Assembly (NCBI RefSeq): GCF_029240175.1
Contig: NZ_JARBTM010000009.1
Span: 41,556-105,555 of the forward strand
Length of the DNA: 64,000 bases
Source of the DNA: Anaerosolibacter sp.
GTDB lineage: Bacteria; Bacillota; Clostridia; Peptostreptococcales; Thermotaleaceae
Direction of reading: 5' to 3'
Positions 53,369-61,400 of this stretch are shown here, in pieces; the first letter of the stretch is position 1; each line of letters starts with the position of its first letter. The notes beneath the pieces were generated by a model. It did not search any database. It was not told where the DNA came from and was given only the letters and a program-made list of their open reading frames with translations. The translations under genes were made by a program, and so were the position numbers.

Positions 53369-53959
53369 TTAATCAAGTTCTTCTTTTTTTTCTTGAATGT
53401 AGTCTTCAATGTCTTTGTGCCATTGATTATAGAGTTTGGGGCTTACATCCCTAACAACAGACATAAAATAATCTAATACACCAAGCTTATAAAGACCTTT
53501 TGATAAATGTCTTGGAAAATGACGTTGTTTCGTATAAAATTTTTTGGGATCGATGACCATCAGGTTCCCATTAGGTTGAACAATGATATCTTTGCAGCGT
53601 AAGTCGATTTTGGAAAAACGTAATCGTTTAAATTCTCTCAATAGGTCGATGATTTTTATGGAAAGGTTTCTGTCTAAGCCGTGTTCTTTGATATAGTCTT
53701 TCAGAATAATGCCATCCACATAATCGCGAATCATATAATTTCCATTCATCCCGTAGACCCTTGGGAAATATCTATTACCATTTACTCTTTTCAGAATAGC
53801 GTACTCTTTTTCACAGGATTCGGGTTCGAAGCAAATTTTGATGATTTTACCTTCTGGAAGCAGGTATACAACACCATTATTTCCTCTGCCAAGGAGTTTA
53901 CAATCCAATAGATTGATTTCAAAATTTTGCACATATCGTTTATAGATAAGGCTATTCAT
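53369..53959 (-). CDS. Small protein-kinase-like protein
   Basis: A 196-residue protein with a reduced kinase fold. A Gly loop LGRGNNGVVYLL (about 22-33), a Lys in KIIKIC (about 40), a hinge-like MIRDYVDG (about 75), and then LRCKDIIVQPNGNLMVIDPKK stands where the HRD and DFG motifs are expected (about 120-140). The Asp of HRD is not clear, and DFG is DPK, so activity is uncertain. It is like the YrzF/RIO-type small kinases of Firmicutes. The start follows GGAGGG. It is divergent from the helicase gene. Confidence 0.75.
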   Translation of the reverse strand: MNSLIYKRYVQNFEINLLDCKLLGRGNNGVVYLLPEGKIIKICFEPESCEKEYAILKRVNGNRYFPRVYGMNGNYMIRDYVDGIILKDYIKEHGLDRNLSIKIIDLLREFKRLRFSKIDLRCKDIIVQPNGNLMVIDPKKFYTKQRHFPRHLSKGLYKLGVLDYFMSVVRDVSPKLYNQWHKDIEDYIQEKKEELD

Positions 53960-54143
53960 TTTTTTCCCTCCGTCACATTGGATTTCTCCTTATTGAAATT
54001 TTCCTGTATTACATATATTATATGAATGCTAGACTTTTTTGGGAACTAAAAAAAGAATAAGCACAAGGGATACAATTCATGAAAAGATTTAGAATGAATC
54101 ATATCAGGAATACTTATAATAAATAAAAAAAAGAAAGGTCGTT

Positions 54144-55508
54144 ATGATGAGTATGAACTTTAATTTACTTGGAATTAGTAAAGAACTATGTGATGTATTA
54201 CATGCACAAGGAATATCAGAGGCAACACCAATCCAGGAAGAGACAATTCCAGCTTTATTGCAGAGGAAAGATGTAATCGCTCAGGCGCAGACTGGGACGG
54301 GAAAAACCTTAGCATTTCTACTGCCTGCCATGGAAAAGATTGATGTAAATAAATCTAGTGTACAAACCCTTGTCATTACACCTACCAGAGAGCTTGCCAT
54401 TCAAATTACCGCCGAGGCTAGGAAGTTGGCACCTGTCAAAGATATAAAAATATTGGCTGCATATGGTGGACAAGATGTGGAGCAGCAGGTAAGAAAGCTA
54501 AAAGGAAATATCCATATGGTCATTGGTACACCAGGAAGGCTGTTGGATCATTTGCGTAGAAAAACAGTTGATTTTAGTAAGTTAGATATTCTGGTTTTAG
54601 ATGAAGCAGATCAGATGCTGCATATGGGATTTTTAAAAGAGGTTGAGACGATTATCAGGCATACATGGAAAGATAGACAAACTATGTGCTTCTCTGCTAC
54701 TATGCCAAAGGGAGTACGAGAATTGGCGTCTCGCTACATGAATGAACCAATACAAATAAAGACAAAAAGTGACCGTGTTACATTAGATGAAATAGAACAA
54801 ATTGTCGTAGATACAACCGATAGAGGAAAACAAGATGCCTTATGCCAGATGATTGATGAATACAAGCCGTTTATGGCGATTATTTTCTGTCGCACAAAAA
54901 GAAGGGTTACTGCTCTTAATGAAGCCCTTCATGAACGTGGATATCAATCTGACGAATTACATGGAGATTTGACCCAAGGAAAACGGGAAAAAGTTATGAA
55001 AAGCTTTAGAAATATGGAAATACCACTGCTTGTAGCCACGGATGTAGCAGCCAGAGGTTTGGATATCGAGGGTATAACTCATATATTTAACTATGATATA
55101 CCCCAGGATGCTGAAAGCTATGTTCACCGAATTGGTCGTACAGGAAGAGCTGGACAGACGGGTGTCGCTATAACCTTTGTGACTCCTAAGGATTATGAAG
55201 ATTTACAAATTATCGAAAAAACCATTCAAATGACAATCAAAAAGCGAAGACTTACCAAGGAAAAAGAATTCAGAGTGAATCCAAATAGAAAAAGTGATGG
55301 GAGAGATCGTTCAGAAGAAAGGGAGAGAAAATCTAGAGGTAATCAAAAGGGAGATAGATTTAAACACAGTGACAAGAGTGGTTCTTTTAAGAGATCATCT
55401 GATGGCAAAAGAAAACATGAGGAGAAAAGAAATACTTTTGAAAAAAAGACGGGTTCAAGAAATCAAAATGCTAGAACAAAGAGTAATCAGCGTGGAAAAG
55501 CTTACTAG
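54144..55508 (+). CDS. DEAD-box ATP-dependent RNA helicase, CshA-like
   Basis: A 454-residue helicase with ATPIQEETIP, AQTGTGKT (about 46), PTREL, GTPGR, LDEADQMLHMGF, SAT, ARGLDI and HRIGRTGRAG. A long Lys/Arg/Ser-rich tail (about 375-454) should bind RNA. It is the closest in the window to CshA of Bacillus, the main degradosome helicase, and a paralogue of 5131-6432. The start follows AGAAAGG. No terminator is clear before the next gene, 120 bp on. Confidence 0.94.
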   Translation: MMSMNFNLLGISKELCDVLHAQGISEATPIQEETIPALLQRKDVIAQAQTGTGKTLAFLLPAMEKIDVNKSSVQTLVITPTRELAIQITAEARKLAPVKDIKILAAYGGQDVEQQVRKLKGNIHMVIGTPGRLLDHLRRKTVDFSKLDILVLDEADQMLHMGFLKEVETIIRHTWKDRQTMCFSATMPKGVRELASRYMNEPIQIKTKSDRVTLDEIEQIVVDTTDRGKQDALCQMIDEYKPFMAIIFCRTKRRVTALNEALHERGYQSDELHGDLTQGKREKVMKSFRNMEIPLLVATDVAARGLDIEGITHIFNYDIPQDAESYVHRIGRTGRAGQTGVAITFVTPKDYEDLQIIEKTIQMTIKKRRLTKEKEFRVNPNRKSDGRDRSEERERKSRGNQKGDRFKHSDKSGSFKRSSDGKRKHEEKRNTFEKKTGSRNQNARTKSNQRGKAY

Positions 55509-55628
55509 GCATAACTATAAGAAACTTAATCCTTGTAGAACTGAACCATCATTTTACCAACCCATTTTTTCTAGTACAAAAGTATTCAGAGATGTTATAA
55601 TATTTTTCGAGAAAGGTTGGGTGATAGA

Positions 55629-56495
55629 ATGGGTGACATAGCAGGAAAGGGCTGCGATATATTGGTTCCTTTTGAAGAAAGGAAACCTTTACATGAAATT
55701 GAAAGAAGCTTAATTACGAAATATAGGAAACAGATTTGGTCTAAATTTATAAAAGGATTAAAAGACTATAAAATGGTTGAACCTGGAGACAAAATCGCGG
55801 TAGCTATTTCTGGGGGCAAAGACAGCATGTTGATGGCCAAGCTGTTTCAGGAATTAAAACGACATGGGGAAAATAATTTTGAGCTTGAGTTTATTGTTAT
55901 GGATCCAGGCTATCATGAAGACATAAAGCGACTGATGATAGAGAATTGTAATTATCTAGATATACCTATCCAAATCTATGATTCAGGTATTTTCCGCATC
56001 GTAGATAATATTGCAAAGGATTATCCCTGCTATATGTGTGCCAAAATGCGACGTGGCGCCCTATATAATAAGGCACAGGATTTAGGTTGTAATAAACTTG
56101 CCTTGGGCCATCACTTTAATGATGTAATTGAAACCACCATGCTAAACATACTTTATACCGGCTGTTTTAAAACAATGCTGCCAAGGCTTAGATCATCTAA
56201 CTTTGAAGGCTTAGAGCTTATTCGACCTATGTACTATGTAGAAGAGAAATATATTGAGCATTTCACCCAAGAGAGTGGAATTTGGCCATTAAACTGTGCA
56301 TGTATGGTGGCTGCTGAGAAGACAGGAAATAAGCGATATGAAATTAAGGAATTGATCAAGAATTTGAAAGATACATTTAAAGATGTAGATAAATCAATAT
56401 TTAAAGCTGCTCAGAATGTGAATATGGATGCAATTTTAGGCTGGGATCAAGATGGAAAACATCATTCATATTTAGATTCTTATTTTGATGAATAG
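55629..56495 (+). CDS. TtcA-like tRNA 2-thiocytidine synthesis protein
   Basis: A 288-residue PP-loop ATPase. It has AVAISGGKDSM (about 54-64), the Cys pair in YPCYMCAKMRRG, GHHFNDVIETTML and a further Cys motif NCACMVAAEKTG. This is the TtcA/TuaH-like group, which adds sulfur to a tRNA base using an Fe-S cluster held by the Cys residues. The start is the ATG with GGGTGA close before it; a TTG at 55617 is in frame but sits on the AAAGG. It is after the helicase gene in the same direction. Confidence 0.82.
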   Translation: MGDIAGKGCDILVPFEERKPLHEIERSLITKYRKQIWSKFIKGLKDYKMVEPGDKIAVAISGGKDSMLMAKLFQELKRHGENNFELEFIVMDPGYHEDIKRLMIENCNYLDIPIQIYDSGIFRIVDNIAKDYPCYMCAKMRRGALYNKAQDLGCNKLALGHHFNDVIETTMLNILYTGCFKTMLPRLRSSNFEGLELIRPMYYVEEKYIEHFTQESGIWPLNCACMVAAEKTGNKRYEIKELIKNLKDTFKDVDKSIFKAAQNVNMDAILGWDQDGKHHSYLDSYFDE

Positions 56496-56535
56496 AATTG
56501 TTTAATAAATAGCAAATAGCATTTGAGTGAATATA

Positions 56536-56586
56536 CATGAAATAGACCAATGTCGTTCAAGCGTTGGTCTATTTCATGTTTTTGTT
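56536..56586 (+). terminator. Terminator of the TtcA-like gene
   Basis: CATGAAATAGACCAA / TTGGTCTATTTCATG with TTTTTG after it. Confidence 0.87.
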
Positions 56587-56743
56587 TATATACAGTCACA
56601 AAACTAAGAAAGATTACAATTTAGAATGATAGAACAAGATTACCGGCAGTTACGATTTAACTTTATACTATGGAGAAAATCCAGCAACGTTATAGTCAAG
56701 CTACATAATATATAGTGAAATCATCATGAAGGAGGGAAACAAA

Positions 56744-57733
56744 TTGCGTGTTTTATGTGTAAATCATTTACTTTATTATATAAATGATGGGCTGTTTGAA
56801 GCCATGAGAGACAAAGGATATGAATTAAAAATATTGCCATTGGGAAAATACCCCAAAAGTGATCAAAAACGAATTCTAAAATCAATGCTGCAGGAGTTTA
56901 AACCGGACTATGTGTTCACTCCCGGGTGGTCTCAAGGAATTTTCGAAACTGATATGTTTATTAAAATGATAAAGAAATATAAGATACCTCACGTATACTG
57001 GGCAGCGGAAGACCCTATATTTTTTGATGAGGTTTCCATGATCTTTGCTCCCCATTGTGACTATGTATTTACCACTTCTATAGAATTCAAAAAAAAATAT
57101 AATGCTCTTGGCAAGGACACATCTACTCTGCTATTTGGATGCAATCCAAAGATATTTAGAAAAACACCTGTAAAATTGGAATACCAACATGATATCGTTC
57201 TAGTAGCCAATAACTATGATTGGTTCTCAGAAGATAATAGTTTCCGTAGAAAAGCAATCCGCAATATAGTAGCGCCTTTGGTTCGCGGTGGATACGATAT
57301 AAAAATATTTGGTTCAGAAAGCTGGATGAAAGCAGCGGATGGATTTTCAATAGATTCGAAATATTACGGAGGATCTGTTAATTATCATGAGACTCCATAT
57401 ATCTACTCTTCTGCAAAAATTGTGCTAGGTATTCAATCTGTAAATACTTCTTCCACACAAACCAGTGTGAGAACTTATGAGATTCTAGGCACAGGCGCCT
57501 TTCATATAACATGTTATACCCCTTCCCACGAGAATATTTTTAACAACCATGAGCATTTGGTGTGGTCTAATTCGCAAAAAGAAACTATAGACCTTGTAGA
57601 TTACTATTTGAAGCATGATAAAGAACGGGAACAAATAGCAGAGCAGGGACAGGAAGAAGTGCTTAGCAAACATACTTATGCACATAGGCTATTCCAACTA
57701 GAAACTGAGTTTAATCCCATGCTATATGTGTAA
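56744..57733 (+). CDS. CgeB-like spore maturation glycosyltransferase, copy 1
   Basis: A 329-residue protein of the CgeB / GT-B glycosyltransferase type (Glyco_trans_1_2). Motifs are FKPDYVFTPGW, VYWAAEDPIFF, YVFTTSIEF, LLFGCNPKIF and, near the end, TSVRTYEILGTGAFHITCYTPSHENIF. CgeB of Bacillus acts on the outer spore crust. The start is a TTG seven bases after GGAGGG; the earlier ATG (56726) would put that site inside the gene. A close relative lies 15 bp after it. The family is clear in outline; the sugar and acceptor are unknown. Confidence 0.82.
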   Translation: MRVLCVNHLLYYINDGLFEAMRDKGYELKILPLGKYPKSDQKRILKSMLQEFKPDYVFTPGWSQGIFETDMFIKMIKKYKIPHVYWAAEDPIFFDEVSMIFAPHCDYVFTTSIEFKKKYNALGKDTSTLLFGCNPKIFRKTPVKLEYQHDIVLVANNYDWFSEDNSFRRKAIRNIVAPLVRGGYDIKIFGSESWMKAADGFSIDSKYYGGSVNYHETPYIYSSAKIVLGIQSVNTSSTQTSVRTYEILGTGAFHITCYTPSHENIFNNHEHLVWSNSQKETIDLVDYYLKHDKEREQIAEQGQEEVLSKHTYAHRLFQLETEFNPMLYV

Positions 57734-57748
57734 TGGAGGTGGGCAATC

Positions 57749-58705
57749 ATGAGAATGCTATTTGTGCATGAGTGTGTTACGATTATTTATTCTTTAAAGC
57801 CTGGATTAGAGCATATTGGTCATACTGTAAAAATTTTTGATATGGGAAAGTTTCCACTTGAAGAGCAAAAAAATAAGCTGACTATGAAGATAGAAAAATT
57901 TAAGCCTGACTACATTTTTGTTCATGGGGATCCTCCTGGGTTTAACTGGAATGCTCTCTGGGCGGTTAGAGATACTTATCAAATACCTGTGATCTACTGG
58001 GCTGTAGAAGATCCGTTATATCATCAACAATTATCAAGGGGTATAGCGCAAAATGCCGATTATGTTTTTACAACCTGTGTAGAACTATTGAAAGAGTATC
58101 AACGAATGGGAAAAAAGGCAGCGTTACTATTATTTTCTTGTAATCCTCAGTTTCACAAAACATTACCCCCATGTAGGACGCTAAAACACGATATTGTATT
58201 GGTAGGCAATAATTATAATGAAAGGGTAGAAACGACTAAAAAATTATTGCAGCCACTGATTGAGAAAAATTATGATTTAATGGTTTGGGGAAATTCATGG
58301 TGGGTGGATAAAAGTGTACCCTTTTCTATTCCCCAAAAGCATTATGGGGGTTTTCTTCCATATTGTATGCTTCCATGGGTATATAATTCAGCTAAGATAG
58401 TATTAGGTGTACATCTGGATAATACGTCCCTTACCCAAACAAGTATGAGAACCTTTGAAGTTTTAGGATGTGGAGCCTTTTATCTTACACAATATACCAA
58501 AGCCCATGAGTACCTATTTAAGCGCGGTGTACATCTAGAATGGGCAGATGACAAAAATGACCTATTGACGTTGGTAAACCACTATCTTATCAATGATGTA
58601 GACAGAAAGAGGGTTGGACGGGATGGACAGGAATTTGCAGTTAACAACCACTCTTGTTATCATAGAGCCCAAACTCTAGTAGATTTTTTAGAAAAAAATA
58701 AGTAG
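57749..58705 (+). CDS. CgeB-like spore maturation glycosyltransferase, copy 2
   Basis: A 318-residue paralogue of the gene before, with the same order of motifs: FKPDYIFVHGDPPG, IYWAVEDPLYH, YVFTTCVELL, LLFSCNPQF and TSMRTFEVLGCGAFYLTQYTKAHEYLF. The start follows TGGAGGTG. The pair is an operon made by tandem duplication, and probably transfers different sugars or acts in turn on one glycan. Confidence 0.82.
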   Translation: MRMLFVHECVTIIYSLKPGLEHIGHTVKIFDMGKFPLEEQKNKLTMKIEKFKPDYIFVHGDPPGFNWNALWAVRDTYQIPVIYWAVEDPLYHQQLSRGIAQNADYVFTTCVELLKEYQRMGKKAALLLFSCNPQFHKTLPPCRTLKHDIVLVGNNYNERVETTKKLLQPLIEKNYDLMVWGNSWWVDKSVPFSIPQKHYGGFLPYCMLPWVYNSAKIVLGVHLDNTSLTQTSMRTFEVLGCGAFYLTQYTKAHEYLFKRGVHLEWADDKNDLLTLVNHYLINDVDRKRVGRDGQEFAVNNHSCYHRAQTLVDFLEKNK

Positions 58706-58742
58706 CAAAAATACAAAATAAACTGTTTTACATATGAAAAGA

Positions 58743-58782
58743 AAAAGTCTCTTCCCATTTAGGACGGGAGAGACTTTCAACT
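58743..58782 (+). terminator. Terminator of the CgeB-like pair
   Basis: AAAGTCTCTTCCC / GGGAGAGACTTT with one bulge and a short T-rich tail. It separates the pair from the next two genes. Confidence 0.7.
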
Positions 58783-58954
58783 TTTATAAATATATTTGAA
58801 ATACTACAAAAATATCAATATAGGTGTTTGTAACGTTATGCCAAGTTTTACATAGGATATTACTGGGACAGACAAGGTGTGCAAATGGCTGCTTGTAAAA
58901 TCTCAGAATTAGAGCGGATCATGGACATTTATTTTCTAAGGAGGCGTGTTAAAG

Positions 58955-60226
58955 ATGAATATATATGTTTTTGGCTTGGGTCATATAGGCTTGCCCATGG
59001 CTATATGGATGGCTTTAAAGGGCTATAACGTTACGGGTATTGATATACATCGAGACCAAATCGAAACAATAAGAGAAGGAACTGTAGCGATTCAAGAGCA
59101 TCACGAAGGAAAACATATTGCAAGCATTGCAAGAGATTTATTGAAAACTAACAAACTTAGGCTGCAGGATACCTTCCACAGGATGAACGATGAGCCTTCT
59201 ATCTTTGTAATTACAGTGGGTATCGCCGATAGACCCGATGGAACTCAAGATGTCTCAACAGTTCACAAGGTAGTCGATACCATTCTGCCCAGCCTGGTAG
59301 ATGGAGATCTACTTATTTTCAAGACCACAATGATTCCAGGAACAATAGATACGATAGTAATTCCAAAGGTACAATCATTACACAAAAAAATATATGTAGC
59401 CTATTCTCCTGAGACGATATCTGAAACAGCAGCGTTTTATGAATTAGAGCATAATGAGAGAATCCTGTCTGCCATGGATGAAGATAGTTATGTTACCGCC
59501 GAGAAGTTCCTAAAAAGTTTAACTGATTCACCAATTCATCGTGCATCTACCATTAAACTTGCAGAAATGGTAAAGGTGGTTCAGAATATTGATCGTGATG
59601 TAAACATCGCTTTTATCAATGAAGTCAGTGAAGTCGCGCTGAAACTTGGCATAGATATCCATGAACTGCGGCAGCTGGTCAATACCCATCCAAGGGTACA
59701 ACTACTAGAGCCAGGTCCAGGGGTAGGCGGATATTGTCTGCCTAATGCACTAAAATATCTGCAATTAGCCTTAGACGAGGAGATGCGGGGAGAAATGCAA
59801 TTGATGAATACAGCAAGGGAGCTGAACAATCTCAGACCTATAAAAATAGTACATCAAGTAATTAAACGATTAAGTGAACATGGTAAAGGCATTAAAGATG
59901 CTAAGATTGCAGTGATTGGCCTTGCCATGAAGGATTATTGTGCTGATTATCGATATAGTCCCGCACTTGAAATAGTCCAGCATCTTATAAGGGAAGGTGC
60001 TGAAGTTAGAGCCTATGATCCTTTAGTGCCTGCCTATGTCATCCATCAAGCCAATTCCTATGAAGAGGCGATTAATCGTGCCGATTGTATCATTATTGCC
60101 GCGAAGCAAGAAAATGTAGGTTTTGATCCCGTTGAAATCTCAGAAAGAATGGATAAACCTGCTATCGTCGTTGATACAAGAAATGCTTTAGCGCCACACC
60201 CCAATATTTACTTATATAAGGTGTAA
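58955..60226 (+). CDS. UDP-glucose/UDP-N-acetylmannosamine-type dehydrogenase
   Basis: A 423-residue NAD-dependent dehydrogenase that oxidises a sugar nucleotide to the uronic acid. It shows the N-terminal NAD site FGLGHIGLPMA, TTMIPGT, YSPE, AEMVKVVQNIDRDVNIAFINE with the active Lys, and GPGVGGYCLPNAL with the catalytic Cys. Where most members have PKD after the Cys, this has PNA. The layout is closer to WecC-type than to Ugd-type enzymes. The start is the ATG ten bases after AAGGAGGC; a GTG three codons before overlaps the site. It pairs with the epimerase 13 bp on. Confidence 0.86.
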   Translation: MNIYVFGLGHIGLPMAIWMALKGYNVTGIDIHRDQIETIREGTVAIQEHHEGKHIASIARDLLKTNKLRLQDTFHRMNDEPSIFVITVGIADRPDGTQDVSTVHKVVDTILPSLVDGDLLIFKTTMIPGTIDTIVIPKVQSLHKKIYVAYSPETISETAAFYELEHNERILSAMDEDSYVTAEKFLKSLTDSPIHRASTIKLAEMVKVVQNIDRDVNIAFINEVSEVALKLGIDIHELRQLVNTHPRVQLLEPGPGVGGYCLPNALKYLQLALDEEMRGEMQLMNTARELNNLRPIKIVHQVIKRLSEHGKGIKDAKIAVIGLAMKDYCADYRYSPALEIVQHLIREGAEVRAYDPLVPAYVIHQANSYEEAINRADCIIIAAKQENVGFDPVEISERMDKPAIVVDTRNALAPHPNIYLYKV

Positions 60227-60239
60227 GGGAGGCGAGAAC

Positions 60240-61178
60240 ATGAATAACTTAAAAACGGTTGTTGTCACAGGGGGAGCAGGTGTGATTGGTTCCCACCTCG
60301 TTGACTATCTATTGAAGATTGGATATAGGGTCATTGCAATAGATAATCTATCCTCTGGAGATCGTAAAAACCTTCCAGCAAATGACAATCTTCACTTCTT
60401 TCATATGGACGTATGTGATAAGGAAACTAGGAAGATTTACGAAAGCTTTCAGCCAAGCATCCTTTTCCATCTTGCCGCCCACTATGCCAATGAGCTATCT
60501 ATTCAAGAACCGGAAATTAATCTGGACATTAATACGAAAGGAACACTGGTACAACTTGAAATAGCGAGGCGATTAGGTATCAAAAGATTTGTTTATGCAT
60601 CCACGTCATGTGTCTATGCCCCCTTATCTCAAGCTATGAAAGAAGAACATGAGATCATACCCCATACACCTTATGGCATTTCCAAGTTAGCTGGGGAATA
60701 CTACTGTAATTTCTATAGCAAAATGTATGATCTTCCCGTTACGATTTTAAGGTATTTTAATTCATATGGACCAAGGGAAGGATTCAATGAATACCGAGGA
60801 GTAGTCCCCAGATTCATTGAGAATGCTATAAAAGGTTTACCAATTATCGTTACAGGAAATGGAAATGAAAAGAGGGATTTCACATTTGTAAAAGATACTG
60901 TGAGAGGTACAGTCCTTTCAGCCCATATGGATGAAGGTAAGAACCAAGTTTTTAATATAGGAACAGGTAAAGCAACAACCATTCGACAGCTAGCTGAGAC
61001 CATAAAGAACGTTACAAAATCATCTTCACCTATTGTATTTAGTGACCGTAGGGAATGGGATGAGACCATAGAAAGGGAGGCAAATATTGAAAAAGCCAAA
61101 CAATTGCTTGGATATGCTCCTAAATATGATTTAGAGCAGGGAATAAAGGAGACCGTTGATTGGTATGAGACATCATAA
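60240..61178 (+). CDS. NAD-dependent sugar-nucleotide epimerase/dehydratase
   Basis: A 312-residue extended short-chain dehydrogenase. It shows TGGAGVIGSHLVDYL, IDNLSSGDRKNLP, STSCVYAP, the catalytic YGISKLAGE (YxxxK, about 150-154) and LRYFNSYGPRE. It is like UDP-glucose 4-epimerase or UDP-glucuronate decarboxylase/epimerase; after an upstream UDP-uronate-forming enzyme the second or third is as likely. The start follows GGGAGGCG. With the dehydrogenase it should supply an unusual sugar, perhaps for the CgeB-like transferases next door. Confidence 0.87.
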   Translation: MNNLKTVVVTGGAGVIGSHLVDYLLKIGYRVIAIDNLSSGDRKNLPANDNLHFFHMDVCDKETRKIYESFQPSILFHLAAHYANELSIQEPEINLDINTKGTLVQLEIARRLGIKRFVYASTSCVYAPLSQAMKEEHEIIPHTPYGISKLAGEYYCNFYSKMYDLPVTILRYFNSYGPREGFNEYRGVVPRFIENAIKGLPIIVTGNGNEKRDFTFVKDTVRGTVLSAHMDEGKNQVFNIGTGKATTIRQLAETIKNVTKSSSPIVFSDRREWDETIEREANIEKAKQLLGYAPKYDLEQGIKETVDWYETS

Positions 61179-61289
61179 TATGAGTAATTGTCCATCTATA
61201 AATAATATATTTTTAAAGTAAGAGTACTGTCCTAAAGAGAGGTTTTATGAGCTTAAAGAATACTAAATAAAGTGAGTAGAACTGGAAAA

Positions 61290-61338
61290 CAGCCCAGAAT
61301 CAGTATAAAAGGGGAATACTGATTCTGGGCTGGTTATT
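61290..61338 (+). terminator. Terminator of the sugar-nucleotide genes
   Basis: A 16-bp stem, CAGCCCAGAATCAGTA / TACTGATTCTGGGCTG, followed by GTTATTT. It is about 110 bp past the stop. Confidence 0.8.
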
Positions 61339-61400
61339 TAGAACACTTTCATACTAGCTACATACTATAGTAGTAATGAAAAAGAATGGAGGATGTTTTC

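Noticed and set aside
55294..55641. A 115-residue frame over the end of the helicase gene
   Set aside because: It is a shifted reading of the Lys/Arg-rich helicase tail and has no site of its own.
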